Source of the DNA: CAVVUF01 sp963751425
GTDB lineage: Bacteria; Chloroflexota; Anaerolineae; Anaerolineales; UBA4823
Length of the DNA stretch: 64,000 nucleotides
Direction of reading: 5' to 3'
Assembly: GCA_963751425.1 (NCBI GenBank)
Contig: CAVVUF010000001.1
Coordinates: 1,798,001 to 1,862,000 of the forward strand
Program-made: the position numbers and the translations under genes
The notes under the pieces: model-generated
Databases searched by the model: none
Told to the model about the DNA's origin: nothing
The model's input: the letters and a program-made list of their open reading frames with translations, nothing else
Part shown: in pieces, positions 58,001 through 64,000 of the stretch
Numbering within the stretch: position 1 is the stretch's first letter
How the letters are laid out: each line of letters begins with the position of its first letter

Positions 58001-58065
58001 GGGCAGGCCGTCAGCAGCAGGGCAGTCAGTAAAAAAGCGAGGATAATAAGAAAGCGGGATTTCAT
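55009..58065 (-). CDS. large secreted lipoprotein with six-copy repeat, SH3-like and LamG-like domains
   Basis: Starting at ATG 58065 (GGAGGGAACGCC upstream) it has 1,018 residues. The lipoprotein signal is ITLLLTAC-like (ALLLTACPPTP, Cys near residue 21). Three copies of an approximately 95-residue module occupy about 100-365; each has a 'W..GLG...GY(L/V)V(D/E)V(T/S)PL' start and an 'EF.GG.W.DVLR(V/I)' end. Then comes an SH3-like region (about 430-490, NRVRSEPDREADVLGQMMPGEKFTVL), a LamG/ConA-like domain (about 520-690) and a Pro/Thr linker. Three more copies of the module end the protein. No known domain is recognised for the module. The arrangement suggests an extracellular adhesion or carbohydrate-binding role. 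It is transcribed alone, 37 bases from the ABC operon. Confidence 0.8.
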   Translation of the reverse strand: MKSRFLIILAFLLTALLLTACPPTPPHTQIPQPPVIKTTVIVEEDLITPTPDLNKAPRSEIDYSMYPPGTVFFTNEDGSLANTRIVPELSEPEWDAQNFPKGFSTTLHAGHWKKFRLGLASLAQGYLVDVTPQEASTEGAEVVERIMPEYDGESWVDVLWLFQPKEAAPLPVTIQIYTTAGWPIVYNERLNLEPGVWQGTTFGKASDPGGYVVEVSPLGTGASGETLQRTMINPEFPGGWQDVLRIQTLPNQGRMQADVTIYRSPLSFLKTEATLHLQPGAWSMGILGLSEEQAAYVMKVSPLSASDNQVESYGVEAVFMDGAWRDVFRVKIPADRPPMDVNVRVYALTPESHPDQLEQIPSTTPDRLATEWAAYVFNTATATKLAARPTATITPSLSSLVGCPGALPSRLQVGQSGMVSFDPPVANRVRSEPDREADVLGQMMPGEKFTVLDGPRCADGWTWWRVRSRTQALEGWTSEGDAEIYWLQPATTPTPTSPPTRRANVEGCIASPADLVGWWPADGNAEDIEGVHDGTLVAGASFAPGMVGQAFSFDGKNRLVAPAAGLPTGNSDRTLALWVKADAFLEGEAFFAGYGKFKSYNQVYELGAAGSTLFFSQWGEALFGPALQTGRWYHVAVANNGTKVKLYLDGKLAASGDLPIDTAAGTNFFMGSLPDEPAKRLDGLVDEVEIYNRALTAAEIRDIYQAGSIGQCKPEPQATHTPSPTPIKPIVLPSITPAPGKPPVTKIPSATSTPVITGAGSSSPRAASLKLHLIGNAWSGIFLGETNYPWGYLVDVTPLEPSVDGAHIETYIRTWFDGTQWVDYLFVGLPHPDISLDVWVDIYITQDWPVANQGEMSLPAAKWVQFYLGKTSQEAAYVLDVNPLQPSENAAGIIPSAVLPEYSDGVWWDMERLGLYIGPQPVEAQVTAYQAPDLPVSTFEMHLEPGIWHGIGLGSASQEQAYLVEVDPLSPGQEGFRLEKVTVQPEFDGAAWNDVLRVMIPQDQPAMDVRVKVYILKP

Positions 58066-58200
58066 AGGCGTTCCCTCCCAACAAACAACTGCGTTCAACG
58101 CAGCGGGTGAATTATCTGCCTATAAAATAGCATGGATACGATTTACAGTCTTGATATTTCGCTGACATGAAATTGACTAAAAAAATGACCACCACTGAAC

Positions 58201-58860
58201 TCAAGTTTCAATACCACTCAAACGCCTGGTTAATTTACGAGCTGCTGCTTCACAGTACAAGCGTACCTCAGGCCACTGGATAGATATCAGCATCCTCGGC
58301 ATCGGGGGATCCTCAGCATCCTCAAAGTAAGCTAATGCCCGCGCAGCCACCGACAGGAAAGATGGGCGGTCGTGATATTTTGCTGGCGCTAATTCAAGCA
58401 GCCGGTCCAGCGAAACAATGTCGCGCAGGCAATATAGATCGATAAAATCTCTTCGATTGCCGCGTGAATTGATCGCCGCCAGCTTCATCAGCCCGATATC
58501 GGTAGGTGAAGCGAGCCGAACCCCATGGAAATCGATTGTTTGCTCGACCAGGAAATGGTGTTGATAAATGAAGCTCACATCCGTTTGAAACAACCGGGTA
58601 AATAACAAGCCATCTTGCTCGGAGGCAATTTCAAACTCGCTGTTTTCACTCAAAATTTGAGAGACTTTTTCTCGCTCAGGAAATAACAGGTGCTGGGAAG
58701 TGCTGAACCAATCTAAATCCGTGGAGATACGGTGCCCGATCTGTAAGGCTAAAGCAGTACCGCCAGCCAGGTAATAATTTCGAATAAAATCTTTGGGACT
58801 GAGAAATGCGAGGCAGCGCTGGCAGGCTTGGGCGATCGCCTGCGGATAAAAATTTACCAT
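58201..58860 (-). CDS. AbiEii/AbiGii-type nucleotidyltransferase (toxin-like)
   Basis: The 219-residue protein has the nucleotidyltransferase signature YYLAGGTALALQIGHRISTDLDWFS (G-G-T..D-x-D, about residues 29-53) of the AbiEii/AbiGii toxin family. The family tail includes LMKLAAINSRGNRRDFIDLYCL (about 145-166). In known type IV systems the transferase modifies tRNA or other targets. A small gene encoding an unrelated DUF6922-like protein overlaps its start by seven bases, as a possible regulator. Whether this pair acts as a toxin-antitoxin or phage defence system is inference. Confidence 0.85.
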   Translation of the reverse strand: MVNFYPQAIAQACQRCLAFLSPKDFIRNYYLAGGTALALQIGHRISTDLDWFSTSQHLLFPEREKVSQILSENSEFEIASEQDGLLFTRLFQTDVSFIYQHHFLVEQTIDFHGVRLASPTDIGLMKLAAINSRGNRRDFIDLYCLRDIVSLDRLLELAPAKYHDRPSFLSVAARALAYFEDAEDPPMPRMLISIQWPEVRLYCEAAARKLTRRLSGIET

Positions 58861-59177
58861 AAATCCTCATCCTTAGACTGAATTGCCCAATCGGGAGTGA
58901 TAAATTCATTAATATCAAGGGAAAGCTTCCACAAGGCAAAGGAGCGTCTCGATAACATCCGAAAGCCATGCTTACGAACCCATTCTGCAATTGTTTCTTC
59001 GCCAAAAACTTTGAAAAGCCAGCGCACCTGCTCCCAGCTGCCTTTTTCCAACACGCGCTCAATGATGACTCCCTGATGGCTGCTTAATCCCATCTCAGCA
59101 AAATCGTATTCGGGAAATAACCACTCTAGGTCACAAGAAAGCTCAGGATCGACTCCATCCGTTGTAAATGTTACCAT
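58854..59177 (-). CDS. DUF6922-like small protein, partner of AbiEii-type gene
   Basis: The 107-residue protein has the look of the DUF6922-type proteins found upstream of AbiEii-like genes: ELSCDLEWLFPEYDFAEMGL, then RVLEKGSWEQVRWLFKVFGEETIAEWVRKHG, ending RRSFALWKLSL. The helical segment resembles a small DNA-binding or antitoxin protein. It overlaps the transferase gene by seven bases. Its function has not been shown, and the antitoxin role is a guess from gene order. Confidence 0.7.
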   Translation of the reverse strand: MVTFTTDGVDPELSCDLEWLFPEYDFAEMGLSSHQGVIIERVLEKGSWEQVRWLFKVFGEETIAEWVRKHGFRMLSRRSFALWKLSLDINEFITPDWAIQSKDEDLW

Positions 59178-59204
59178 AGATCGGTGACGTTTCGATCAGT
59201 TTTA

Positions 59205-59930
59205 TTACTTCTCCGGCAGGCCGAACTGCTCGCGCTCCGCCGCGCGTCAGCTCGCGCCACACCAGGTTGGCCTTGACGTACGCCACCAGGTCTTCGGTGG
59301 AGGTCCAGGCCTGGTGGATGATTGGAAGTATGATAGTACCAGCCGCGGAGATCATTTTCCCGTCCGGCGACCAATGCACGCTCCATACTGCGCCCGAGGC
59401 TTTCATGCTCATTACCTCCTGCCCATCCGCAGCATTCCACATCTTGATGAGGCCGGAAGCATCGCATGAGACCAGCCGCTTGCCGTCTGGCGACCAGGCT
59501 GCCCACATCACCACGTCCGTATGCCCGGCAAAGGTGAGCCGGACCTGCCAGGTGGCCGTATCCCAAATCTTGACCACCCCTTTTTCATAAGTGACCGCCA
59601 GGGACTTGCCATCCGGCGACCAGGTGGCTCCGAGGGTAAATCCGTCCTGGCTGGGCAGCTCTTTGACCAGTGCGCCGGTGTTCCCGTCCCAGATGAGGAG
59701 GTGGGTGTTGGTGATCGGGTCAGGAAAACAGAGCCCAGCAGTTAAGAACCTGCTATCCGGCGATCAGGAAGGTTCATAAATGTAGCTAGTACCATCGGTT
59801 ACCGTGAACACCTCCTGGAAGGTTAGGGTATCATAAAGCTGACCTTTCCTTTCACGCCCGCTTGCTACCCTGTGAGCGGAAGAAGAAAATCTCGTTCATA
59901 CCGATACCAGCCATGGGGCGATCTTGCCGG
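59205..59930 (-). pseudogene. decayed WD40-repeat protein gene
   Basis: A WD40 propeller can be followed for about 200 codons. Repeats show WSPDGKRL, WDTATWQVRLTF, WSPDGKSL and further upstream LYDTLTFQEVFTVTDG. An in-frame TGA (59764-59766) sits exactly where WD repeats have Trp (PS-stop-SPDSRF), so a TGG-to-TGA change is likely. A frame break near 59230 separates the end (LTR-AEREQFGLPEK-stop) from the body, and another break or stop occurs near 59880. No N-terminal domain or start is visible. I read this as a fragment of a larger gene. Its longest open piece is 59143-59577. Confidence 0.7.
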
Positions 59931-59941
59931 CTGAGGCGAGC

Positions 59942-60136
59942 TCAAACGGTCCCCGCAGCCCAAAAATAAACAATTGCGATGATCGCCACAAATAGGATCG
60001 CCAACAACCAAATCAGAAAACAGCTGTTATCCCGTTCATTATCCTGACCTCTGAAAAAAAGCGCAGCAAGCAAAACAGGCGTCGCAACACCGAGTAAATA
60101 AGCAATCAAATAAGGGGCAACACTAGAGAAGTGCAT
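59942..60136 (-). CDS. small two-helix membrane protein
   Basis: The 64-residue ORF has two hydrophobic segments (VAPYLIAYLLGVATPVLLAALFF and FLIWLLAILFVAIIAIVYFWAAG) separated by a polar RGQDNERDNS loop. This is the pattern of a small integral membrane protein. No homology recognised. ATG 60136 has GAGGT very close upstream, weak for initiation. It could be a chance ORF but the hydrophobic pattern is convincing. Confidence 0.5.
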   Translation of the reverse strand: MHFSSVAPYLIAYLLGVATPVLLAALFFRGQDNERDNSCFLIWLLAILFVAIIAIVYFWAAGTV

Positions 60137-60411
60137 ACCTCAGAATGATAATCACTTCTACTGACTTAGCTCGATCAATCTATATCATTATAACTGGTCG
60201 TCACATGACACGCGGTTGAAAACACCATCCTCCTCACTCACGCACCAAAAAATCACCGCCTGGCGCTCGAAGCGCTTTTTCTCAGGTTTCATCCTCCTGG
60301 TTTATGATTCACCCTGCAAAGGTACAATTCCCAAAAATGATTTACCTGAAAAGTTGTATACTATAAGGGACACCGGCATACCAATGCTCGTTTTTGGAGT
60401 CCCAACAAACG

Positions 60412-61722
60412 ATGGTTCGTACAGACCTGGAAACCACTCGCCTTGCCAAAGAATTACATGCCCTGACCGAGACTGCCAAGGCAATCAATTCGCCCTTGGA
60501 GCTGCCAGAGCTTCTGGATGCGGTGATGAAGACCATCATCGGAGTACTCGAGCAGTCAGATGTCGGTGCGATCATGCTTTGGGACCCACCCAGCGGGTTG
60601 TTTCGCCCGGCAGCAGCGGTCGGATACGATCTAGGGGTGTTGAAAGAAATCGGTTTACAGGCAGGTGAGTCAATCACCGGTAAGGTTTTTGAAGAAGGTC
60701 AGGCTTGCTTGCTGGGCACACCCGACAAAGTTTTGGGGGCGATGTCAGATATGCGTCCGCCAAACCGGGAGGTCATGGCGCGTTCGATCGGCAGCCAGGA
60801 TTTGCCAAAATCTGCGGTGGCTGCGCCGGTTTCTGTAGGGGAGAGGAAGTTTGGGGTGCTAGTCTTGGAAGCTCTCGGTCATCATAAGCAGTTCGCCGAA
60901 GAAGACCTGCCTTTTGTGCAAACATTGGCAGACCTGGTGGCCCTCGCAATTGACCGTGACCGGCTGAAAGCTCACGAGGAGATTGTGCGTGAAACTCGCC
61001 AAAAAGAACGGATGCGCTCTGAAGTGATGGCAACCCTATCTCATGAGCTGCGCATGCCGTTATCAGCCGTTAAGGGTTATGCGACTGCTTTAATGCTGGA
61101 CGAGATCCCCTGGAGCGAGGCAAAACGCGCTGAGTTTCTGCGCCATATCGTCGCTGCTTGTGACGATATGGAGGGGATGATCCTGGACATGCTCAATTCG
61201 GCGCTGATCGATGTGGAACAGCTCAAGCTTGAGCTGCAGCCGCTCCGCCTCCAAAATGTCGCCCGAGAGATCGCTACGGAATTCCAACAGCGCAACAAAT
61301 TCCACCATCTGGTGGTAGACTTCACCCCCGATTTCCCGATCGTGGAGGCTGATGGGCGCTGGATTAAGCAGGTTTTCCGTAATATTTTGGATAATGCGGT
61401 CAAGTATTCGCCGGATGGTGGGCTGATCGTCATCAAAGGGGAACAACGCCTTGCAGATGTGGTCATCACGATCGCTGATCAAGGTGTAGGCATCGCGCCC
61501 GAATATCTGATCCCTTTATTTGAGAAATATTTCCGCATCCGGTCTACTACTTTGCACGTTCCTGGCACAGGACTCGGTTTACCCATCGCGCGCACGATTA
61601 TCGAGGCGCACGGCGGTAGGATATGGGTTGAAAGCAAGGTTGGAGAAGGTACCTCGATTAGCTTTTCACTCCCTCGCAGCCTGTTAATCGAGGAAAGTCA
61701 AGGTAAAAATACCGAAATTTGA
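60412..61722 (+). CDS. GAF-domain sensor histidine kinase
   Basis: The 436-residue cytoplasmic kinase has a GAF domain (about 15-180), HisKA with His211 in SHELRMPLSAVKGY, and HATPase (N box NILDNAVKYSP, G1 DQGVGIAP, G2 GTGLGLPIA). All core motifs are intact. I choose ATG 60412; the frame also opens at TTG 60394. The response regulator gene begins 58 bases downstream, so the two are a cognate pair. Input is unknown; the GAF may bind a redox or nucleotide ligand. Confidence 0.92.
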   Translation: MVRTDLETTRLAKELHALTETAKAINSPLELPELLDAVMKTIIGVLEQSDVGAIMLWDPPSGLFRPAAAVGYDLGVLKEIGLQAGESITGKVFEEGQACLLGTPDKVLGAMSDMRPPNREVMARSIGSQDLPKSAVAAPVSVGERKFGVLVLEALGHHKQFAEEDLPFVQTLADLVALAIDRDRLKAHEEIVRETRQKERMRSEVMATLSHELRMPLSAVKGYATALMLDEIPWSEAKRAEFLRHIVAACDDMEGMILDMLNSALIDVEQLKLELQPLRLQNVAREIATEFQQRNKFHHLVVDFTPDFPIVEADGRWIKQVFRNILDNAVKYSPDGGLIVIKGEQRLADVVITIADQGVGIAPEYLIPLFEKYFRIRSTTLHVPGTGLGLPIARTIIEAHGGRIWVESKVGEGTSISFSLPRSLLIEESQGKNTEI

Positions 61723-61780
61723 CGGAACAAGAAAATAACAGGATCCTAAAAACGCTTTAATTCTTCCAAAGGGAATTTTT

Positions 61781-62528
61781 ATGAGCCAAAAACGAATCTT
61801 AATCGTTGACGATGAGCCCAGGCTGGTTCAATTGGTTCGCGAAATTCTCCTGGCAACCGGTTATGAAGTAGTGGCTATTTCCAGTGGCGCGCGTGCCATT
61901 GAAACGGCAGCTGTTGAACAACCCGATCTGATCTTATTGGATCTAATGTTGCCCGGTGGGATCGATGGCTACGAAGTAGCCCGGCGCATCCGCGAGTTTT
62001 CTCAGGTACCGATCATCATGCTGACCGCCAAAGTTCGCGAAGTGGATATGCTGCATGGCTTTGAGACCGGCGCAGATGATTACATAACCAAGCCTTTTAG
62101 CTCCAAAGAGCTGCTGGCGCGCATCGGCGCAGTGCTTAACGCCGAGGGCGAGAAGGTGCTCGATACCAACAAGATTGAATGCGGCCAACTAAAAATTGAC
62201 CTGGCACGCCGCCTCGTTTCGATGAGTGGGTGTGAAATCGTTCTCACTCCAACCGAATATAAACTACTTCACGAGCTGGCTCTGCACGCTGAATCAAGTT
62301 ATGCTGCATGAGCAGTTGCTGGCAGCCGTCTGGGGTCCAGAATACCGGGATGACCTGGAATACCTGCGCACCTATATCCGCCACCTGCGTCAGAAAATTG
62401 AACCTGACCCGGCTCATCCCAGATGGATCGTCCGCTTTCGGGGAGTAGGCTATATGCTCACCTGCCCAGAACGGGCTGTTTTGGTGAGTCCTGCGGTCGA
62501 TACACGCCTCCGGCTTCCTGACATCTAG
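61781..62528 (+). CDS. OmpR/PhoB-type response regulator (one frameshift)
   Basis: Frame 61781-62311 gives a full receiver domain (Asp10/Asp11 pair, phospho-Asp54 in LILLDLMLP, Lys in TKPFSS) and the start of the winged helix (LTPTEYKLLHEL). The rest of the winged helix (LLAAVWGPEYRDDLEYLRTYIRHLRQKIEPDP, then VRFRGVGYML) continues in another frame from about 62295. One missing or extra base explains this. The whole protein would be about 248 residues, normal for the family. It should be phosphorylated by the adjacent GAF kinase and bind direct repeats. ATG 61781 has AAAGGGAA upstream. Confidence 0.9.
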
Positions 62529-62540
62529 CGTATACGCTAG
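62525..62540. repeat. 16-bp perfect palindrome at the end of the response regulator gene
   Basis: CTAGCGTATACGCTAG is self-complementary and covers the TAG stop codon of the response regulator. Its role is unknown; it could be part of a transcription attenuator or an operator. Confidence 0.5.
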
Positions 62541-62557
62541 CATAAATGCTAAATACC

Positions 62558-62589
62558 CTGGAGTTTGGCTTTTCACCGCCTCCAGTTTT
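62558..62589 (+). terminator. weak hairpin after the response regulator gene
   Basis: CTGGAG / CTCCAG with a 16-base loop, followed by TTTTGGGG. The stem is only six base pairs, so termination would be weak. Confidence 0.3.
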
Positions 62590-62594
62590 GGGGA

Positions 62595-62612
62595 TTTCAC
62601 GTTCTTTTCACG
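62595..62612 (+). promoter_or_regulatory. direct repeat TTTCACG with 11-bp period (possible OmpR-type operator)
   Basis: TTTCACG occurs at 62595-62601 and 62606-62612, exactly one helical turn apart. Such spacing is typical of binding sites of OmpR/PhoB-family dimers. It lies between the response regulator gene and nuoE, about 150 bases before nuoE. Confidence 0.4.
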
Positions 62613-62761
62613 AAACACAGCAATATTTTTATGTGTTCCTCACACGAGCGGCATACACTAGGGTGTAGAGGGTCTTGCCATTTCTTAGTCTTCGCTTAGC
62701 GATCGGTTCTTCTAGAAAGCGGTAGGCTGAAGTGCATTTAATTTCAGTCAGGAGGTCGCCT

Positions 62762-63238
62762 ATGCAAGTTTCGATCAGCGAAATTAACGAAATTATCAAT
62801 CAAGAAGCCCTGAGTGATGGCTCCTTGATTGCCGCGTTGGAGGAGATCCAGGAGCGGTTCCGCTACTTACCTCCCGAAGCCTTGATCCTGGCAAGCGAGC
62901 GGTTGGGCGTCCCACTTTCACAAACCTACGCCGTGGCAACTTTTTACAATGCCTTCAGCCTGCAGCCAAAAGGCAAACACTGTTTGCATGTATGCATGGG
63001 CACAGCCTGTCATGTGCGCGGCAGCCCGGGGGTGCTGGACCGGTTAGAGTCCAAATTGGCAGTCAAGGCTGGCGAAACTACCCGCGATCACCTGTTTACG
63101 CTAGAAACAGTCAACTGCCTGGGAGCCTGTGCCCTGGGACCAATCGTCGTCACCGATGGAGAGTATTCAGGTCAGATGAACTCTCAGAAAGTGGATCAGC
63201 TTCTCAAAACCATCTTGCGGGCTGAGGCAAAACCATGA
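62762..63238 (+). CDS. nuoE: NADH-quinone oxidoreductase subunit E-like (thioredoxin-like [2Fe-2S] protein)
   Basis: The 158-residue protein has an N-terminal helical part (ALSDGSLIAALEEIQERFRYLPPEAL) and a thioredoxin-like [2Fe-2S] domain. The four ligand Cys are visible as C-x4-C (CMGTAC) and C-x3-C (CLGAC). This is the 24-kDa subunit of complex I or of related NAD-linked hydrogenases and formate dehydrogenases (HndA/HydC). ATG 62762 has CAGGAGGTCGC upstream. Its TGA overlaps the ATG of nuoF, so the two are translationally coupled. No other complex I genes are in view, and a soluble hydrogenase or formate dehydrogenase is equally likely. Confidence 0.92.
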   Translation: MQVSISEINEIINQEALSDGSLIAALEEIQERFRYLPPEALILASERLGVPLSQTYAVATFYNAFSLQPKGKHCLHVCMGTACHVRGSPGVLDRLESKLAVKAGETTRDHLFTLETVNCLGACALGPIVVTDGEYSGQMNSQKVDQLLKTILRAEAKP

Positions 63239-64000
63239 ACCGCACAGAAACCGCCACCAATTTCAAGACCTGGCAGCAGTCGCTGGTTGTCAGGTGGAAT
63301 GAAGCCCAACCCTGCCTGCGAGTGTGCGATGGCACCGGCTGTCGCGCCCTGGGGAGCCAGAAAGTACTTGCCGCCTTGCGTGACGAGATCTATCAGGCAA
63401 AATTGGAAACAAAGATCGAAGTTGTTGGCACGGGCTGCCCCGGTTTTTGTGAATACGGTCCCTTGATTACCATTTACCCAGAACGGATTTCCTATCAAAA
63501 GGTCAAGCTCAGCGATGTGCATGAGATTGTCACCCAGACCCTGGTTGAAGGCAAGGTGATCGAACGGTTGATCTACACAGATCCTCAGACGGGCGCTCAT
63601 ATCCACCATGAACCGGACCTGCCTTTTTATCAAAAGCAGAAGCGTTTGGTGCTTGACTTTAATGGGCGGATTGACCCAACCAAAATCGAAGATTACATCG
63701 CTCTGGGGGGTTATTCATCCCTGGTGAAAGCCCTCACCACCCTGCAACCGGAACAGATCATCGCTGAAATTAAAGCCTCTGGTTTACGCGGGCGTGGTGG
63801 GGCAGGGTTCTCAACCGGTTTGAAATGGGAGCTTTGCCGAAACAACGTATTCCAGGTTGGTGAAGGTTATATTATCTGCAACGCAGATGAAGGTGATCCA
63901 GGTGCTTTCATGGATCGCTCGGTGGTGGAAGGCAATCCACATTCCGTGATCGAGGGCATGATCATCGGAGCATATGCTATGGGGGTTCATCAGGGTTTTG
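63235..64000 (+). CDS. nuoF: NuoF/HydB-like NADH-binding flavoprotein subunit (partial, runs off the window)
   Basis: The frame opens at ATG 63235, overlapping nuoE by four bases, and continues to the window end. The first 110 residues are a thioredoxin-like [2Fe-2S] domain (CDGTGC and CPGFC), as found in HydB/HndC-type subunits of bifurcating hydrogenases and some formate dehydrogenases rather than plain NuoF. The NADH/FMN domain follows: GLRGRGGAGFSTGLKW (about residue 180) and CNADEGDPGAFMDR. The C-terminal [4Fe-4S] motif is outside the window. The enzyme should transfer electrons between NAD(P)H and an FMN/Fe-S chain. Confidence 0.92.
   Translation, partial: MNRTETATNFKTWQQSLVVRWNEAQPCLRVCDGTGCRALGSQKVLAALRDEIYQAKLETKIEVVGTGCPGFCEYGPLITIYPERISYQKVKLSDVHEIVTQTLVEGKVIERLIYTDPQTGAHIHHEPDLPFYQKQKRLVLDFNGRIDPTKIEDYIALGGYSSLVKALTTLQPEQIIAEIKASGLRGRGGAGFSTGLKWELCRNNVFQVGEGYIICNADEGDPGAFMDRSVVEGNPHSVIEGMIIGAYAMGVHQGF

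Noticed and set aside
1..64000. tRNA, rRNA and riboswitch search by eye
   Set aside because: No cloverleaf with conserved T-loop, no rRNA sequence and no riboswitch core could be identified; small RNAs cannot be excluded.

Overview
The window looks like a bacterial chromosome segment from the Chloroflexota, most likely the Anaerolineae. This is inferred from gene content: many GAF-containing histidine kinases and SpoIIE-type phosphatases, secreted proteins with Pro/Thr-rich linkers and a repeated FDGSDVGL motif, a bacterial eRF1-like protein, class I two-subunit fumarase, and NuoE/NuoF-like genes with no sign of lipopolysaccharide genes. No rRNA, tRNA, insertion sequence, phage gene or CRISPR array was seen.

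Layout. 1-7.3 kb is housekeeping and metabolism: a GH65 phosphorylase start, a UPF0173 hydrolase, a Mo-dependent oxidoreductase, TldE, an amidohydrolase, RNase Z and HolB. 7.4-20.8 kb holds intact genes: four sensor-kinase-like genes (one apparently dead), an MBL-fold protein, asparaginase II, endonuclease III, a CbpA-like co-chaperone, a baeRF protein and an aspartase/fumarase. 20.8-24.6 kb has a SIMPL lipoprotein and two adjacent radical SAM/SPASM genes preceded by a tiny ORF. 24.6-28.6 kb has a membrane zinc-ribbon protein and a fur-feoB-(Cys-rich)-feoA operon behind a 25-bp perfect palindrome. 28.7-34.5 kb has a giant cyclase-STAND-TPR-SpoIIE gene, damaged as given, and a divergent MFS gene. 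34.5-38.3 kb has class I fumarase subunits, a YcxB-like protein, a CoA-binding protein and a DUF4434-like protein. 38.5-44.4 kb has a 1519-residue secreted protein and a zinc-ribbon membrane protein. 44.4-51.2 kb is a tight minus-strand run: ATPase, ATPase-SpoIIE, PK_C-like, Gfo/Idh, MFS. 51.2-58.1 kb has a heterodimeric ABC exporter and a large repeat lipoprotein. 58.2-60.1 kb has an AbiEii-like pair, a decayed WD40 gene and a small membrane protein. 60.4-64 kb has a two-component pair followed by nuoE and nuoF (runs off the end).

A dominant property is about thirty single-base frame disruptions in some fifteen genes. They are often next to homopolymers and protein homology continues across them. 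They cluster (1-7 kb, 21-24 kb, 30.7-34 kb, 49.9-53 kb, 59 kb) while other stretches are clean. I read most as sequencing or assembly errors and report such genes as single joined features. Three in-frame stops (two in the giant STAND gene, one in the WD40 gene) are substitutions, not indels, and may be real decay.

Functionally the region is rich in signalling (GAF kinases, SpoIIE phosphatases, STAND ATPases), but no STAS or anti-sigma partner gene is present. Metabolic genes point to fumarate/aspartate metabolism, ferrous iron uptake under Fur-family control, and an NAD(P)H-linked flavin/Fe-S module at the right end.
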